NCBI RefSeq assembly: GCF_036826855.1
Contig: NZ_CP104578.1
Span: 5,119,501-5,183,500 of the forward strand
DNA: 64,000 bases
Direction of reading: 5' to 3'
Source of the DNA: Streptomyces sp. SJL17-4
GTDB lineage: Bacteria; Actinomycetota; Actinomycetes; Streptomycetales; Streptomycetaceae
The notes below the pieces were generated by a model. The model had not been told where the DNA came from. It saw nothing but the letters and a program-made list of their open reading frames with translations, and made no database searches. This document shows, piece by piece, positions 10,856 through 19,436 of this stretch (position 1 is its first letter; the number at the start of each line of letters is the position of its first letter). A program made the translations under genes and the position numbers.

Positions 10856-11309
10856 CGAGGGTGGAGAGCGCCGCGTCGATGTCCTTGCCGAGGTACCAGT
10901 CGCCCGCGTGGTCGAGGCTGTAGACGCGTCCCTCCATGTCCATGGCGAGGATCGCCTGGTGGTCGCCCTCCTTGCCGAGCGGTGCGAGTTCCGTGTCCAG
11001 GGCTCGGCCGAGGTCGGCGAGGGTGCGGGAGAGGTGGAGTCCGGCGAGGGGGTCGAAGTGGATGGCCGCGGGTGCTATCTGGCGTCCGTGGCCGGGCGCG
11101 GTGATCCGCAGGCCGCCGAATTCGGCCCAGGCCTCGACGACGGCGGGGAAGACGCTGTGCCGGTGTCCGGCGGGGGAGAGGTGGGCGCGGAGGGTGTCGG
11201 CCCATTCTTCGGCGAGCTTGATGTCCCAGCGGCCGGGCTGCCAGCCGGCCTCGCGGAGGGCGGCGTCGACGTTCACCGGGAACCGGGTGGTGCTGAGGTG
11301 GTCGGGCAT
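10818..11309 (-). CDS. SUKH-3 family immunity protein
   Basis: The 163-residue product begins MPDHLSTTRFPVNVDAALREAGW. It shows the SUKH-3 pattern: RDIKLAEEWADTLR-like helix, FPAVVEAWAEFGGLRI, then HFDPLAG and a C-terminal half with DMEGRVYSLDHAGDWYLG. SUKH proteins neutralise nuclease and deaminase toxins of polymorphic toxin systems. It follows the YwqJ-like deaminase with a 10-bp gap on the same strand, so the two form a toxin/immunity pair. The ATG at 11309 begins the conserved domain; longer in-frame extensions run through the deaminase gene. Confidence 0.85.
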   Translation of the reverse strand: MPDHLSTTRFPVNVDAALREAGWQPGRWDIKLAEEWADTLRAHLSPAGHRHSVFPAVVEAWAEFGGLRITAPGHGRQIAPAAIHFDPLAGLHLSRTLADLGRALDTELAPLGKEGDHQAILAMDMEGRVYSLDHAGDWYLGKDIDAALSTLVTGAQPTRLTAG

Positions 11310-11319
11310 GGGGGTGCGG

Positions 11320-11835
11320 TCAGCCGTTCTCGACAGGCGTGGTGGGGTCGACGGTGCGGACGCCGAAGTGGGCGAGCATCGCCGTACAGGAGCGGCAGGG
11401 TGCGGCGTAGCTGCCGTGCAGGGGGTCGCCGTCCTCGCGGATGTGCCGTGCGGTGAGCTTGGCGTGTTTGAGGGAGCGGCGGGCTTCGCCGGGGGTGAGC
11501 GGTTTGCGTTGGGCGCGTTTGGAGCGGGTGTTCTCGGCGGCGGTGAGGTGCCGGGAGAGCAGGATCGCTTCGGGGCAGCGGCCGGTGAAGCGTTCGCGCT
11601 GGCCGCTGGTGAGGGTGTCCAGGAAGTCCTGGACGAGGGCGTGCAGGGCGGGCGGCCGGTCGCCGCGGCCGGCCGTGCAGGTGAGGGTCGTCTCGCCGCG
11701 CACGGAGAGGGCGGCCCCGACGGTGGGGAGGATGCCGTCGCGGCGTTGACGCAGTAACGGCGCGCGGGTGGCGTCGGCGTCGCTGCTCCAGTTGAGGCGT
11801 GGGTCACCCTGTGTGGGCGTCGGTGCTGTGTGCAT
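11320..11835 (-). CDS. YwqJ-like nucleic-acid deaminase toxin
   Basis: The 171-residue product has the deaminase-superfamily zinc motifs in the YwqJ arrangement: a CPE triad (RCPEAI, Cys near residue 87) as the first metal ligand and catalytic Glu, and PCRSC (Cys near 147 and 150) as the second. Characteristic spacing between them includes HLTAAE and HAKLTARHI. Such enzymes deaminate bases in DNA, RNA or nucleotides. There is no signal peptide or transmembrane segment, so the toxin appears cytoplasmic. The ATG at 11835 is preferred over 11859 because a GGAGGGG ribosome-binding site overlaps the extra codons and lies 12 nt before it. The SUKH-3 gene follows directly. Confidence 0.82.
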   Translation of the reverse strand: MHTAPTPTQGDPRLNWSSDADATRAPLLRQRRDGILPTVGAALSVRGETTLTCTAGRGDRPPALHALVQDFLDTLTSGQRERFTGRCPEAILLSRHLTAAENTRSKRAQRKPLTPGEARRSLKHAKLTARHIREDGDPLHGSYAAPCRSCTAMLAHFGVRTVDPTTPVENG

Positions 11836-12102
11836 GGTGCTGGTCTTCCCCTCCTGCAATCCCCCGAGTTGCGTGGACAGCCTGCCAAATAGGGAGCCAT
11901 ATGGGGAAGCTGGGGCGCTGAAACGCGGCTTCGGTGTGTCGTAATCATGGTGCTCCTGTCATGGCGTCGTGACAGTTGGTCACCGTCGGATCGGGCCGGT
12001 TCGGGCTCTTGTGGCAGCGCATAGGCTGTGCGGCATCAGTCAGGAGCAGCCAGCGGCTGCGGGTAGTAGCAGTCAGCGACGCCAGTGCAGGGGGCAACCG
12101 CC

Positions 12103-13101
12103 ATGACGACAGGTCGGCTCGGGCAGGACACCGCGCCACCGAACGCGGCCTATGCCGGGCAGGTCGTGCACTTCCCGGACCCGGTCCGGGCCTCCCGTCA
12201 CCCGAGAGGGGTGCGGGTGGACGAGTTCGGTCATCCGGATTTCTCGCCGTACGCGCGCGCGGCGGCGGAGATCGCCGACCCGCCGCAGGGTTTCGGCGTG
12301 GACGAGCTGCGGCTCACGGACTACGTGTCGGCGAATGCGGCGATGGCGGCGACCGGTCATGAGCTGTGGGACACGATTCCGTCGGTGGCGACGCCGCACG
12401 GCTGGACCTGGCATCACGTGGCGCGCAGTCGTCGGATGGAGTTGGTTCCGGTCGAGGTGAAGGCCTTGCTGCGTCATCACGGCGGGGTGGCGACGGCGGC
12501 CGTGGACCACGCGAAGCGGGGCACGCGTCCGTTGCAGGAGACCCGGCCGGCGCACTTCGGGCTGCCGAAGGGTCTGGTGTCGGTGTCGGAGCAGCAGCTC
12601 CAGGGTGTCGAGGAGGATCTCGGTTACCGGCTTCCGGGTGCGTACCGGTCGTTCCTGCGGGCGGCGGGCGGTTGTGCTCCGGTGGGTGCGGCGCTCGACG
12701 CGGAGCTGGGGCTCCTGGTCGACCAGCCGTTCTTCACGGTGCGGGAGGAGGCGGGGGTCAATGACCTCGTCTATGTCAACAAGTGTCTCCGTGACCATCT
12801 GACCAAGGACTATCTGGGCGTGGCGTTCGTCCAGGGCGGTCTGATCGCGCTGAAGGTGCGGGGTGAGGGGGTCGGTTCGGTGTGGTTCTGCGCGTACGAC
12901 GACGCCCGGGACTCCGGCGAGGTGGCGGCGGGCTGGTCGGTTGGTGAGCGGGTGGAGCGGCTGCTGCTGCCCTGTGGTGCGGACTTCGACGCGTTTCTGC
13001 AGCGGCTCGCGGGTAATCCGCCGGAGCTGGAGACGGTGGCGAACCTGATGGTGGACGGTGGCTTCGCGCGTGCGGTGCCGGTCGTCCCGGTGGGGGAGTG
13101 A
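12103..13101 (+). CDS. WHH nuclease toxin fused to SUKH-1 (SMI1/KNR4) immunity domain
   Basis: The 332-residue product joins two modules. Residues about 40-130 contain the HNH/EndoVII-superfamily WHH signature, GWTWHHVARSRRMELVP followed by RHHGG, with the double His near residues 104-105. Residues about 155-310 form a SMI1/KNR4 (SUKH-1) domain (LQGVEEDLGYRLPGAYRSFL, then AAGG and FVQGGLIALK). A toxin and its usual antidote are therefore covalently linked, and there is no secretion signal. The ATG at 12103 follows a GGGGG-rich ribosome-binding site. The next gene starts 7 bp after the stop, so they form an operon. The domain fusion is directly visible; intracellular self-inhibition is inference. 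Confidence 0.83.
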   Translation: MTTGRLGQDTAPPNAAYAGQVVHFPDPVRASRHPRGVRVDEFGHPDFSPYARAAAEIADPPQGFGVDELRLTDYVSANAAMAATGHELWDTIPSVATPHGWTWHHVARSRRMELVPVEVKALLRHHGGVATAAVDHAKRGTRPLQETRPAHFGLPKGLVSVSEQQLQGVEEDLGYRLPGAYRSFLRAAGGCAPVGAALDAELGLLVDQPFFTVREEAGVNDLVYVNKCLRDHLTKDYLGVAFVQGGLIALKVRGEGVGSVWFCAYDDARDSGEVAAGWSVGERVERLLLPCGADFDAFLQRLAGNPPELETVANLMVDGGFARAVPVVPVGE

Positions 13102-13108
13102 GTGGGCT

Positions 13109-15742
13109 GTGGTGACGTTCGCGCAGGCGCAGGAGCGCGCCGAGGAATGGATCAACGGCGACCTGCCGTCGTATCAGCACCGTGAGGTGCGGGTGCGGGA
13201 GTTCGAGCTGGGGTTCGTGGTGTGGGCGGAGGACCGCGAGGGCGGTCCGACGTCGGACGGCGGGCGTCAGCGGCTTGTGATCGCCCGGGACAGTGGTGAG
13301 GCGACGTTGTGGCCGGGGTTGCCGGTGGGTGAGGTGATCCGCCGGTACGAGGAGGAGTACGGGGCTTCGGAGGAGGTTCCGGCGCAGGCGGCGGTGCCGG
13401 CGGCCCGGATCGATCTGAACCAGACGTCGTTCCTGCTGAGTCCGCCGGAGTGGCTGCAGGACGCGGCGGACCGGATCGGGCTGCCGAAGCAGCCGAACGC
13501 GTCGCAGGAGAGCGGGAGTTCGTCGGCTTCGTTGGACGACGTGTCGGCGCCGGTGGCGGCGGCGGAGACGGGGCCTTCGGCTTCGGTCGCTTCGTCGTCC
13601 TCCGCGTCGGAGGGTGCGGGGGTGTCCGCGGTGGCGGGTGCCGTCGCGTACGAGCCGACCGCGATGGACGGGGTTCCGGCGGAGACGCCGGGCGCGGGTG
13701 CGGCTTCGGCCCCTGCGGCTCCTGTGGCTCCGGTGGCTCCGGTGGTGCCGGCTCCGGTTGCTCCGGTGGCGCCTCCGGCTTCGCCCTCGGCGGCGCCCGC
13801 GCCCGTCTCCGTACCCGCGTCGACTCCGCCGCCCGCGCCGAGTCCGTGGGCCGATGCCAACGCGAGTTCCGGTGGTGCGGACGGCGCGGTGCCGTTGCCC
13901 GCGACCGTGTTCGCGCCTGCGTTGTCGGGGGCGGACGACGAGGACACCCCGCCGCCGCAGGTGGGCGCCGACGCGCCGACCGCCCTGATGAAGGGCGGCA
14001 GCGCGCTGCCGCCGACCGCCGTGGCGCCCCGGCTCGACCCGTCCGCGCCGCCGCCGGGCGGTGCTCCTGCGGGTGTTGCTCCGGCGGGCCCGCCCGTGCC
14101 GAATGCGTCGCCCGTGCCGAACGCGTCGCCCGCGCCTCCGCAGGCCGCCGGTCCCGGTGCGCCGCCGCCGCCCGCGCCCGCGCCCTCGGCGCCGGCCGCC
14201 CGGGACATCGCGGACGCGGCGACCAGCAAGGCCGCGCTGCCGCCGAAGAGCGGCCGCGGCCCGGCGGCCCCTCCGCCGCCGCCGGGAGCTCCGGGTGTCC
14301 CGGGTGGGTCGTCGGGTGCGGGGGCGTACATCCCCACGCAGCTGGTGTCGCAGCTCGGGCCCGACGGCCCCAAGCCGCCCGCGCAGCCGGGTCCGCCCGG
14401 TCCGCCGCCCGCGCCCGCCCCGCCCGGTCCGCCGACGCCGCCGCAGCCCGTGCACCACGCGGCGACGATGCTGGCGCATCCGAGCCAGGGCGGTCCGGCC
14501 GCGCCTCCGCCGCCCCCGCCGCCGCCGGGTATGCCGGGTGCGCCCGGTACGCCCGCGGGCGGTATCGAGCACGCCGCGACGATGCTGGCCCACCCGGGTC
14601 CGGCCGGTCCGACGGCGCCGCAGCCCCCGGGGCCGCCGGCTCCGCCGCCGCCGCTGCACGGCGGTCACGTGTCGCCGCCGGCGCCGGGTCCCGTGCCCGG
14701 GGCCGTACCCCCCGGGGCCGTACCCCCCGGGGCCGTACCCCCCGCGTACGGGTATCCGCAGCCGACGGGTCAGCCGACGGTCGGTCCGGGCTACCAGGCG
14801 GTGCTGCGGTATCGCGCGCCCGACGGTTCCGAGGCGCAGATCATCCGGCGTTCGGCGCCGGGCACCCCGCATCCGGAGTGGCAGATCCTGCACGAGCTGC
14901 GCGCGATGAACGTGCCGCCGCAGCAGGTGCTCGAACTGCACACGGAGCTGGAGTCCTGTGAGCTGCCGGGTGGTTACTGCGCGCGGATGATCAGGGAGAC
15001 CTGGCCGCAGGCGCGGATCACCAGCATCGCCCCGTACGGCCGTGATCACGCGGGCCGTCAGCAGGGCATGCGGCAACTCCTCACCCATCAGGGCGAGTTG
15101 CACCAGGTCGCGGACGGTCCGGCGCGGCCGGCGCCGGTGCGTGCGCCGCTGCCGCAGGTGCAGCCCGCGCCGCCGGTTCCGCCGGAGGCGATCGCGCAGG
15201 AGCTGGCCGGGGCGTTCGGTCCCGGCATCCTCCGCTTCGACCAGCGCGCCGTGTCGCGGCAGGGCGTGCCGGAGGTGGTGGCGCGCACGCTGGTGTGGGC
15301 GGGTCTGCCCGCGGACTTCGGGCCGTTCTTCTGGGCGCAGCCCGCGGTGCCGGTGGTGCCGACGCTGGCGGAGCTGGCGGCGCAGCGGCAGGTTCCGGCG
15401 GCGCCGGACGCGAGTTCGTACCTCGTCCTGGGGTCGGACTTCGGCCGGGCGCTCTGTGTCCAGTACGGGACCGCGCACATCGTGGCGGTGCCGGTGGAGG
15501 CCGGTCCGGGCGGGCAGTCGGTGCCGCCGCAGTTCGTGAACACCGGGCTGCCGGAGTTCACGCGCGCGATGGCGCTGCTCGGCCGGATGTGGCGGCTGCG
15601 GTTCGGGCTGAACCCCGAGCAGGCGGGCCGCTGGACGGTCGACTTCCAGGCGCAGTTGGCGATGCTGGACCCGGCGGCGCTGTCGTCGCCGGAGAACTGG
15701 TGGTCGGTGCTGCTGGAGCAGATGTGGGACGGGCTTCTGTAG
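13109..15742 (+). CDS. Imm35-like / disordered linker / deaminase / SUKH-4 fusion protein
   Basis: The 877-residue product has four parts. Residues 1-90 resemble YrhB/Imm35 immunity domains (FAQAQERAEEWIN, GFVVWAEDREGG, RRYEEEYG). About 125-555 is a Pro/Ala/Gly-rich disordered linker with VPNASP and PGAVP repeats. About 565-660 is a deaminase-like domain with HPE near residue 588, a TELESC strand and CELPGGYC supplying the second Cys pair, as in XOO_2897-type deaminases. About 694-877 is a SUKH-4 domain (GSDFGRALCVQYGT, FVNTGLPEFTRAM, ENWWSVLLEQMWDG). The tandem GTG codons at 13109 and 13112 follow GGGGGAG; 13109 was taken. No export signal is visible. It may act as a self-restrained toxin, or as an immunity hub that has kept an inactive deaminase. 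Confidence 0.8.
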   Translation: MVTFAQAQERAEEWINGDLPSYQHREVRVREFELGFVVWAEDREGGPTSDGGRQRLVIARDSGEATLWPGLPVGEVIRRYEEEYGASEEVPAQAAVPAARIDLNQTSFLLSPPEWLQDAADRIGLPKQPNASQESGSSSASLDDVSAPVAAAETGPSASVASSSSASEGAGVSAVAGAVAYEPTAMDGVPAETPGAGAASAPAAPVAPVAPVVPAPVAPVAPPASPSAAPAPVSVPASTPPPAPSPWADANASSGGADGAVPLPATVFAPALSGADDEDTPPPQVGADAPTALMKGGSALPPTAVAPRLDPSAPPPGGAPAGVAPAGPPVPNASPVPNASPAPPQAAGPGAPPPPAPAPSAPAARDIADAATSKAALPPKSGRGPAAPPPPPGAPGVPGGSSGAGAYIPTQLVSQLGPDGPKPPAQPGPPGPPPAPAPPGPPTPPQPVHHAATMLAHPSQGGPAAPPPPPPPPGMPGAPGTPAGGIEHAATMLAHPGPAGPTAPQPPGPPAPPPPLHGGHVSPPAPGPVPGAVPPGAVPPGAVPPAYGYPQPTGQPTVGPGYQAVLRYRAPDGSEAQIIRRSAPGTPHPEWQILHELRAMNVPPQQVLELHTELESCELPGGYCARMIRETWPQARITSIAPYGRDHAGRQQGMRQLLTHQGELHQVADGPARPAPVRAPLPQVQPAPPVPPEAIAQELAGAFGPGILRFDQRAVSRQGVPEVVARTLVWAGLPADFGPFFWAQPAVPVVPTLAELAAQRQVPAAPDASSYLVLGSDFGRALCVQYGTAHIVAVPVEAGPGGQSVPPQFVNTGLPEFTRAMALLGRMWRLRFGLNPEQAGRWTVDFQAQLAMLDPAALSSPENWWSVLLEQMWDGLL
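14699..14743 (+). repeat. 15-bp perfect tandem repeat in linker (x3)
   Basis: Three identical copies of GGGGCCGTACCCCCC encode PGAVP repeats. Perfect identity at silent sites points to recent expansion. Confidence 0.95.
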
Positions 15743-15807
15743 AAGGTGGGGCCGGGGTTTCCCGCTGACGCCGTTGGACAGACTCTGCTGGACAGAATGT
15801 GATGAAA

Positions 15808-15841
15808 GGCGCTCGACGTGTATGCACGTTGGGCGTCTTTT
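15808..15841 (+). terminator. Rho-independent terminator after toxin/immunity operon
   Basis: A 13-bp stem with several G-U pairs (15808-15820 with 15825-15837), loop TATG, is followed by TTTT. It closes the plus-strand operon. Confidence 0.85.
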
Positions 15842-15901
15842 GTCCGTTCTGATGCAGCATCCTGGACGTTCGGGTCGGGTCAGAGGAAGGGGCGCCAGGG
15901 G

Positions 15902-16873
15902 ATGAGTTTCGCTGTCGGACGGGGGCGTGGGTATCGCCCCGAGCAGGTCGACCGCTACCTGGCCGCGCTTTCGGAGGACCGTGACGGCGCCTGGGAGCGG
16001 GCCGCGCGGCTCACCGTCCTCGCGAAGGAGATGGAGGCCGAGGCGGCCCGGCTGCGCGCGGCCGTGGAGGCGCTGACGCCGCACCGGTACGAGGTCCTCG
16101 GTGACCGGGCGGGGAAGATCCTGGAGCTGGCGGAGCTGGAGGACGAGACGCTCGTACGGGCCGCCGAGGCGGAGGCGCAGTCCCTCGCGGAGGCGGCGGA
16201 GGCGGCGGGCCGGGAGGCGGCGGAGGCGGCGCGGGCGTACGCGGAGGGCGTCCGGGCGGCGGCCGACGCGGCGGCGGGCGCGACCCTGGCGACGGCGCGG
16301 GCGCGGGCCGAGGAGCTGACGGCGGAGGCGCGGCGCGAGGCGGAGGAACGGCTGACCGGGGCGCGGGAGGCCTTCGAGGAGACCGAGCGGCGCGCGGCGG
16401 ATCTCCTCGCGGAGCAGGGCGCGGAGCAGACTGCCGTACGGGAGGAGGCGGAGCGTACGGCGGAGGGCCGGGCGGCCGCCCAGGACGCCCACCACGAGGA
16501 GCTGACCGCCGCCGCGGAGGCGAGGCTCGCGGAGGCGCGGCGGTCGCTGGCGGAGACCGAGGAGCAGGCCCGGCACGGCCGGGAGGACGCGGAGGCGAGG
16601 GCGGCCGAACTCCTCGCGGAGGCCCGGATGAAGGCGGAGCGCGTCGAGCGGGAGACGGAACGGGTGCTGCGGGAGCACGAGGAGGCCCGGGACGAGATCC
16701 ACGGCCACATGGACCACATCCGCGACTCGCTGGCGGCGCTGACGGGAAGGGTGGGACCTGACCGGGCACAGGACCCGGACGAGGCTTCGGAGGCGGAGCA
16801 GGCTCAGGACCTGGACCAGGCTTCGGAGGCGGAGCAGGCTCAGGACCCGGACCAGGCTTCGGACGAGGAGTAG
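15902..16873 (+). CDS. DivIVA/FilP-like coiled-coil protein ('cellulose-binding protein' type)
   Basis: The 323-residue product begins MSFAVGRGRGYRPEQVDRYL, a short DivIVA-like N terminus. An almost uninterrupted Ala/Glu/Arg-rich coiled coil follows to about residue 285, and then an acidic tail in which an 11-residue block (DQASEAEQAQD-type) is repeated. Streptomyces proteins of this kind are often named cellulose-binding proteins, but they more likely form cytoskeletal assemblies like FilP and Scy. No membrane segment is present. The ATG at 15902 follows an AGGGG element. It lies behind the terminator of the toxin/immunity operon, so co-transcription is doubtful; the proximity may still be meaningful. 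Confidence 0.78.
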   Translation: MSFAVGRGRGYRPEQVDRYLAALSEDRDGAWERAARLTVLAKEMEAEAARLRAAVEALTPHRYEVLGDRAGKILELAELEDETLVRAAEAEAQSLAEAAEAAGREAAEAARAYAEGVRAAADAAAGATLATARARAEELTAEARREAEERLTGAREAFEETERRAADLLAEQGAEQTAVREEAERTAEGRAAAQDAHHEELTAAAEARLAEARRSLAETEEQARHGREDAEARAAELLAEARMKAERVERETERVLREHEEARDEIHGHMDHIRDSLAALTGRVGPDRAQDPDEASEAEQAQDLDQASEAEQAQDPDQASDEE

Positions 16874-17028
16874 GAGGGGGCGGGGCCCGCGTATCGCAGC
16901 CGGACGAGGCCACCAAGGGCCCCGCTTCCCGTAAGCCTCGTACCCGGCGGGGCGCCTGGCGGCAGCCGGTGACGGGCGGACGTCGCCCGTCCGCTACCCT
17001 CCCGATTCCCAGGGGAGGGAACAAGTAA

Positions 17029-19290
17029 ATGAACCACGCACGCACGCGCGGCCGCCGTCTCGCGGCCGTCGCCGTCACCATCGTCCTCGCCGCCACGGGC
17101 GGCACGCTCACCACACTCCCGGCCACGGCCGCGCCCGCGCCGGGGGCCGCGCAGGAGGACCAGCAGACGGTGGTGCCGTACCCGAAGGGGTACGTGGACG
17201 TCCTCGGCGGAGGCACCGCAGGCTTCTTCACCCACGCCGTGCAGACGCGCACGATCAGCTGGACCCGGTACGCGGACGGTGTCACGACGGCGGTCATCGA
17301 GGGCCAGTACTCGCCCACGGGCACGGGCGCGTACGCCGTCGACGCGTCGGACGTCCTGGTGACCGGGGACCACGCGTCGGACATGCGGCAGTCCCGGGTG
17401 TTGACGGTCCGCGACCTGGCCTCCGGGGCGGCGCCGTACGTCGTCGACCTCGCCACGCTGGAGAAGGACGGCGCGACCTATCACTACCGGGGTGCCGTCG
17501 GCGGCACGCTCATCGTCGCCGTACGCAAGGCGGACGGCACCGTCGAGGGCCGGCTGCTCGTCCCCGGGCCGGGGGCCCCGCAGGAGCGGGTGATCGCCGG
17601 CCTGCCCGCCGACCAGGCCCTCTTCACCGTCGTGGATCAGGGCGGCCCCACGTCCGGCTCCGCCCTGCTGTACGTGCTGGCGGGTCCGGCGGACGCCCGC
17701 CGCTCCACCCGGGCGGTCCTGGACATCGCGTCCGGCACGGTCACCGACGCCGTCCCGGTGCCCGCCTCCCGCGACCATCGCTCGCCCGGGGCCGTGTCGG
17801 CATCGCACGTCGCCTGGGCCGACCCGACGGGGTACTACGTGTCCGTCGGCCCCCGGGGCTCCGACAGCATGCGGACGACCACCGTCCCCAGCTACTACAA
17901 GTACGGTCTGGTCGGGGAGTGGCTGGTCTTCGGTGCCGGCGGCGCGGACGGGTCCCGGCTGTTCGCGGAGCGGGCCGACGGTACCGACGGTACCGGCGGC
18001 ACCGGCGGCTGGGTGCGGATCCTCGACCGCATGCACTCGATGGCCCCGGGCCCGGACGGCTCCCTGCTGGTCAGGGGCGGGACCCTCGCGCACGGCGAGG
18101 GGCTCTACCGCGTCACGGCAGGGGCGGAGGGCGCCCCGGTCGCCGAACTCGTCGCCTCCACAGGCGAACCGAGCTCCCTCGTGTTCGGCGGAGCCGACTT
18201 CCCCGCCACGATCGACTTCGACCGGGTGGACGGCGTCGCGCTCCGCTGGCGCCTGTCCCGGCCGGACGCGTACGCGCACGTCACCCTCACCCGCAGGACC
18301 GGCACCGGGAGAGTCGACTACGTCGAGCGCAGGGGCATGGAGGCCATGGGGGACGACGCCGTCGGCTTCCACTGGAACGGCGAGGACCTCGTCACCCCGG
18401 GGCGGCCCGCCCCGGCGGGCACGTACACCTGGACGTTCGAGGCGAAGCCGCGCGACGGGGTCGGTGAACCGGTCCGTGGCTCCGGCACGTTCACCGTCCG
18501 CCGTACCCCCGGCCTCCACGACTACGATGGCAACGGCGCGCCCGAACTGTTCGCGCTGGAGCGGAACGGCGGGCCGTTCAAGTCCGTCGACATCGTCCCC
18601 GGCACGCTCGAGACACCGCCCGACCTCCGGGAGAAGACGGTCATTCGCTGGGACGGCACCGAGCGGATGGAATCGTCGGGCAACCTCGCGGGGTCGCCCC
18701 TTGCCGACCTCGTGACCCGCGACCGGAGCGGCGTGCTCTGGCTGCACCGGGGCTCCGGCGACCGGCAGCGGCCGCTCCTCGACCGCGTGCGGGTCGGTGG
18801 CGGGTGGAACGCGTACGACCACCTGGCGGGCGGCAGCGACGTCACCGGCGACGGCCGGGCCGACCTCGTCGCCACCGACAAGACCGGCGTCCTCTGGCTC
18901 TACCCGGGCACCGGCGACACCACGTCCCCGTTCGGCACGCGCAAGCGGGTCGGCGGTGGCTGGGGGATCTACAACGACGTGACCGCGACCGGGAACCTCG
19001 CCGGAGGCCCGGCCGGTGACCTCCTCGCCCGGGACAGGGCCGGGGTGCTCTGGCTGTACCTCGGCAAGGGCGACGGCACCTTCGCGGCGCGCACGCGGGT
19101 CGGTGGCGGCTGGGGCGGGTTCGAGGAGCTGATCGGGATCGGCGACGTGAACGCCGACGGCCGTCAGGACCTCCTCGCCCGCGACGGGGCCGTGGTCTCT
19201 TACTACCTGGGCTCGGGCGACTGGAAGACCCCCTTCAGGGCCCGGCCTTGGCGCACCTCCACGACGCTGGGGACCGACCGCATCTTCTGA
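17029..19290 (+). CDS. Secreted FG-GAP/VCBS-repeat protein (paralog 1)
   Basis: The 753-residue product has a signal peptide (RRLAAVAVTIVLAATGGTLT, cleavage near ATAA). An N-terminal beta-rich region of about 480 residues follows. Then come a FlgD-like Ig segment (PAGTYTWTFEAK) and, from about residue 500, five FG-GAP-like repeats with DGNGAPELF, DVTGDGRADLV and DVNADGRQDLL calcium-binding loops, each followed by a GVLWLYPGTG-type strand. Such beta-propellers act outside the cell, usually in binding. The ATG follows AGGGGAGGGA. A paralog of identical length lies directly downstream, and the exonuclease at 42.9-44.8 kb carries the same repeats. Confidence 0.85.
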   Translation: MNHARTRGRRLAAVAVTIVLAATGGTLTTLPATAAPAPGAAQEDQQTVVPYPKGYVDVLGGGTAGFFTHAVQTRTISWTRYADGVTTAVIEGQYSPTGTGAYAVDASDVLVTGDHASDMRQSRVLTVRDLASGAAPYVVDLATLEKDGATYHYRGAVGGTLIVAVRKADGTVEGRLLVPGPGAPQERVIAGLPADQALFTVVDQGGPTSGSALLYVLAGPADARRSTRAVLDIASGTVTDAVPVPASRDHRSPGAVSASHVAWADPTGYYVSVGPRGSDSMRTTTVPSYYKYGLVGEWLVFGAGGADGSRLFAERADGTDGTGGTGGWVRILDRMHSMAPGPDGSLLVRGGTLAHGEGLYRVTAGAEGAPVAELVASTGEPSSLVFGGADFPATIDFDRVDGVALRWRLSRPDAYAHVTLTRRTGTGRVDYVERRGMEAMGDDAVGFHWNGEDLVTPGRPAPAGTYTWTFEAKPRDGVGEPVRGSGTFTVRRTPGLHDYDGNGAPELFALERNGGPFKSVDIVPGTLETPPDLREKTVIRWDGTERMESSGNLAGSPLADLVTRDRSGVLWLHRGSGDRQRPLLDRVRVGGGWNAYDHLAGGSDVTGDGRADLVATDKTGVLWLYPGTGDTTSPFGTRKRVGGGWGIYNDVTATGNLAGGPAGDLLARDRAGVLWLYLGKGDGTFAARTRVGGGWGGFEELIGIGDVNADGRQDLLARDGAVVSYYLGSGDWKTPFRARPWRTSTTLGTDRIF

Positions 19291-19296
19291 CCCGCC

Positions 19297-19345
19297 GCCC
19301 GTCCCGCCGCCCGTCCCGCAGCCCGTCCCGCGGATTCCGTCCCGC
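19297..19345. repeat. 12-bp tandem repeat between the FG-GAP paralogs
   Basis: Three copies of GCCCGTCCCGC at 12-bp spacing (19297, 19309, 19321) and a degenerate fourth fill the short gap between the two paralogous genes. Confidence 0.8.
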
Positions 19346-19436
19346 GGACCCGGCCGACCGGCCGGTGCGGACCCGACCCACCTGGCCGGTGCGAACCGGC
19401 CCCACTCATTCATCACCCAGGGAAAAGAACCCGTAC

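Noticed and set aside
12776..16717. A 1313-codon minus-strand frame across the toxin/immunity operon
   Set aside because: Arg-rich shadow of the Pro/Ala linker and coiled-coil genes, with no ribosome-binding site or family match.
18105..18305. Minus-strand small ORF inside FG-GAP paralog 1
   Set aside because: Antisense shadow with no initiation signal.
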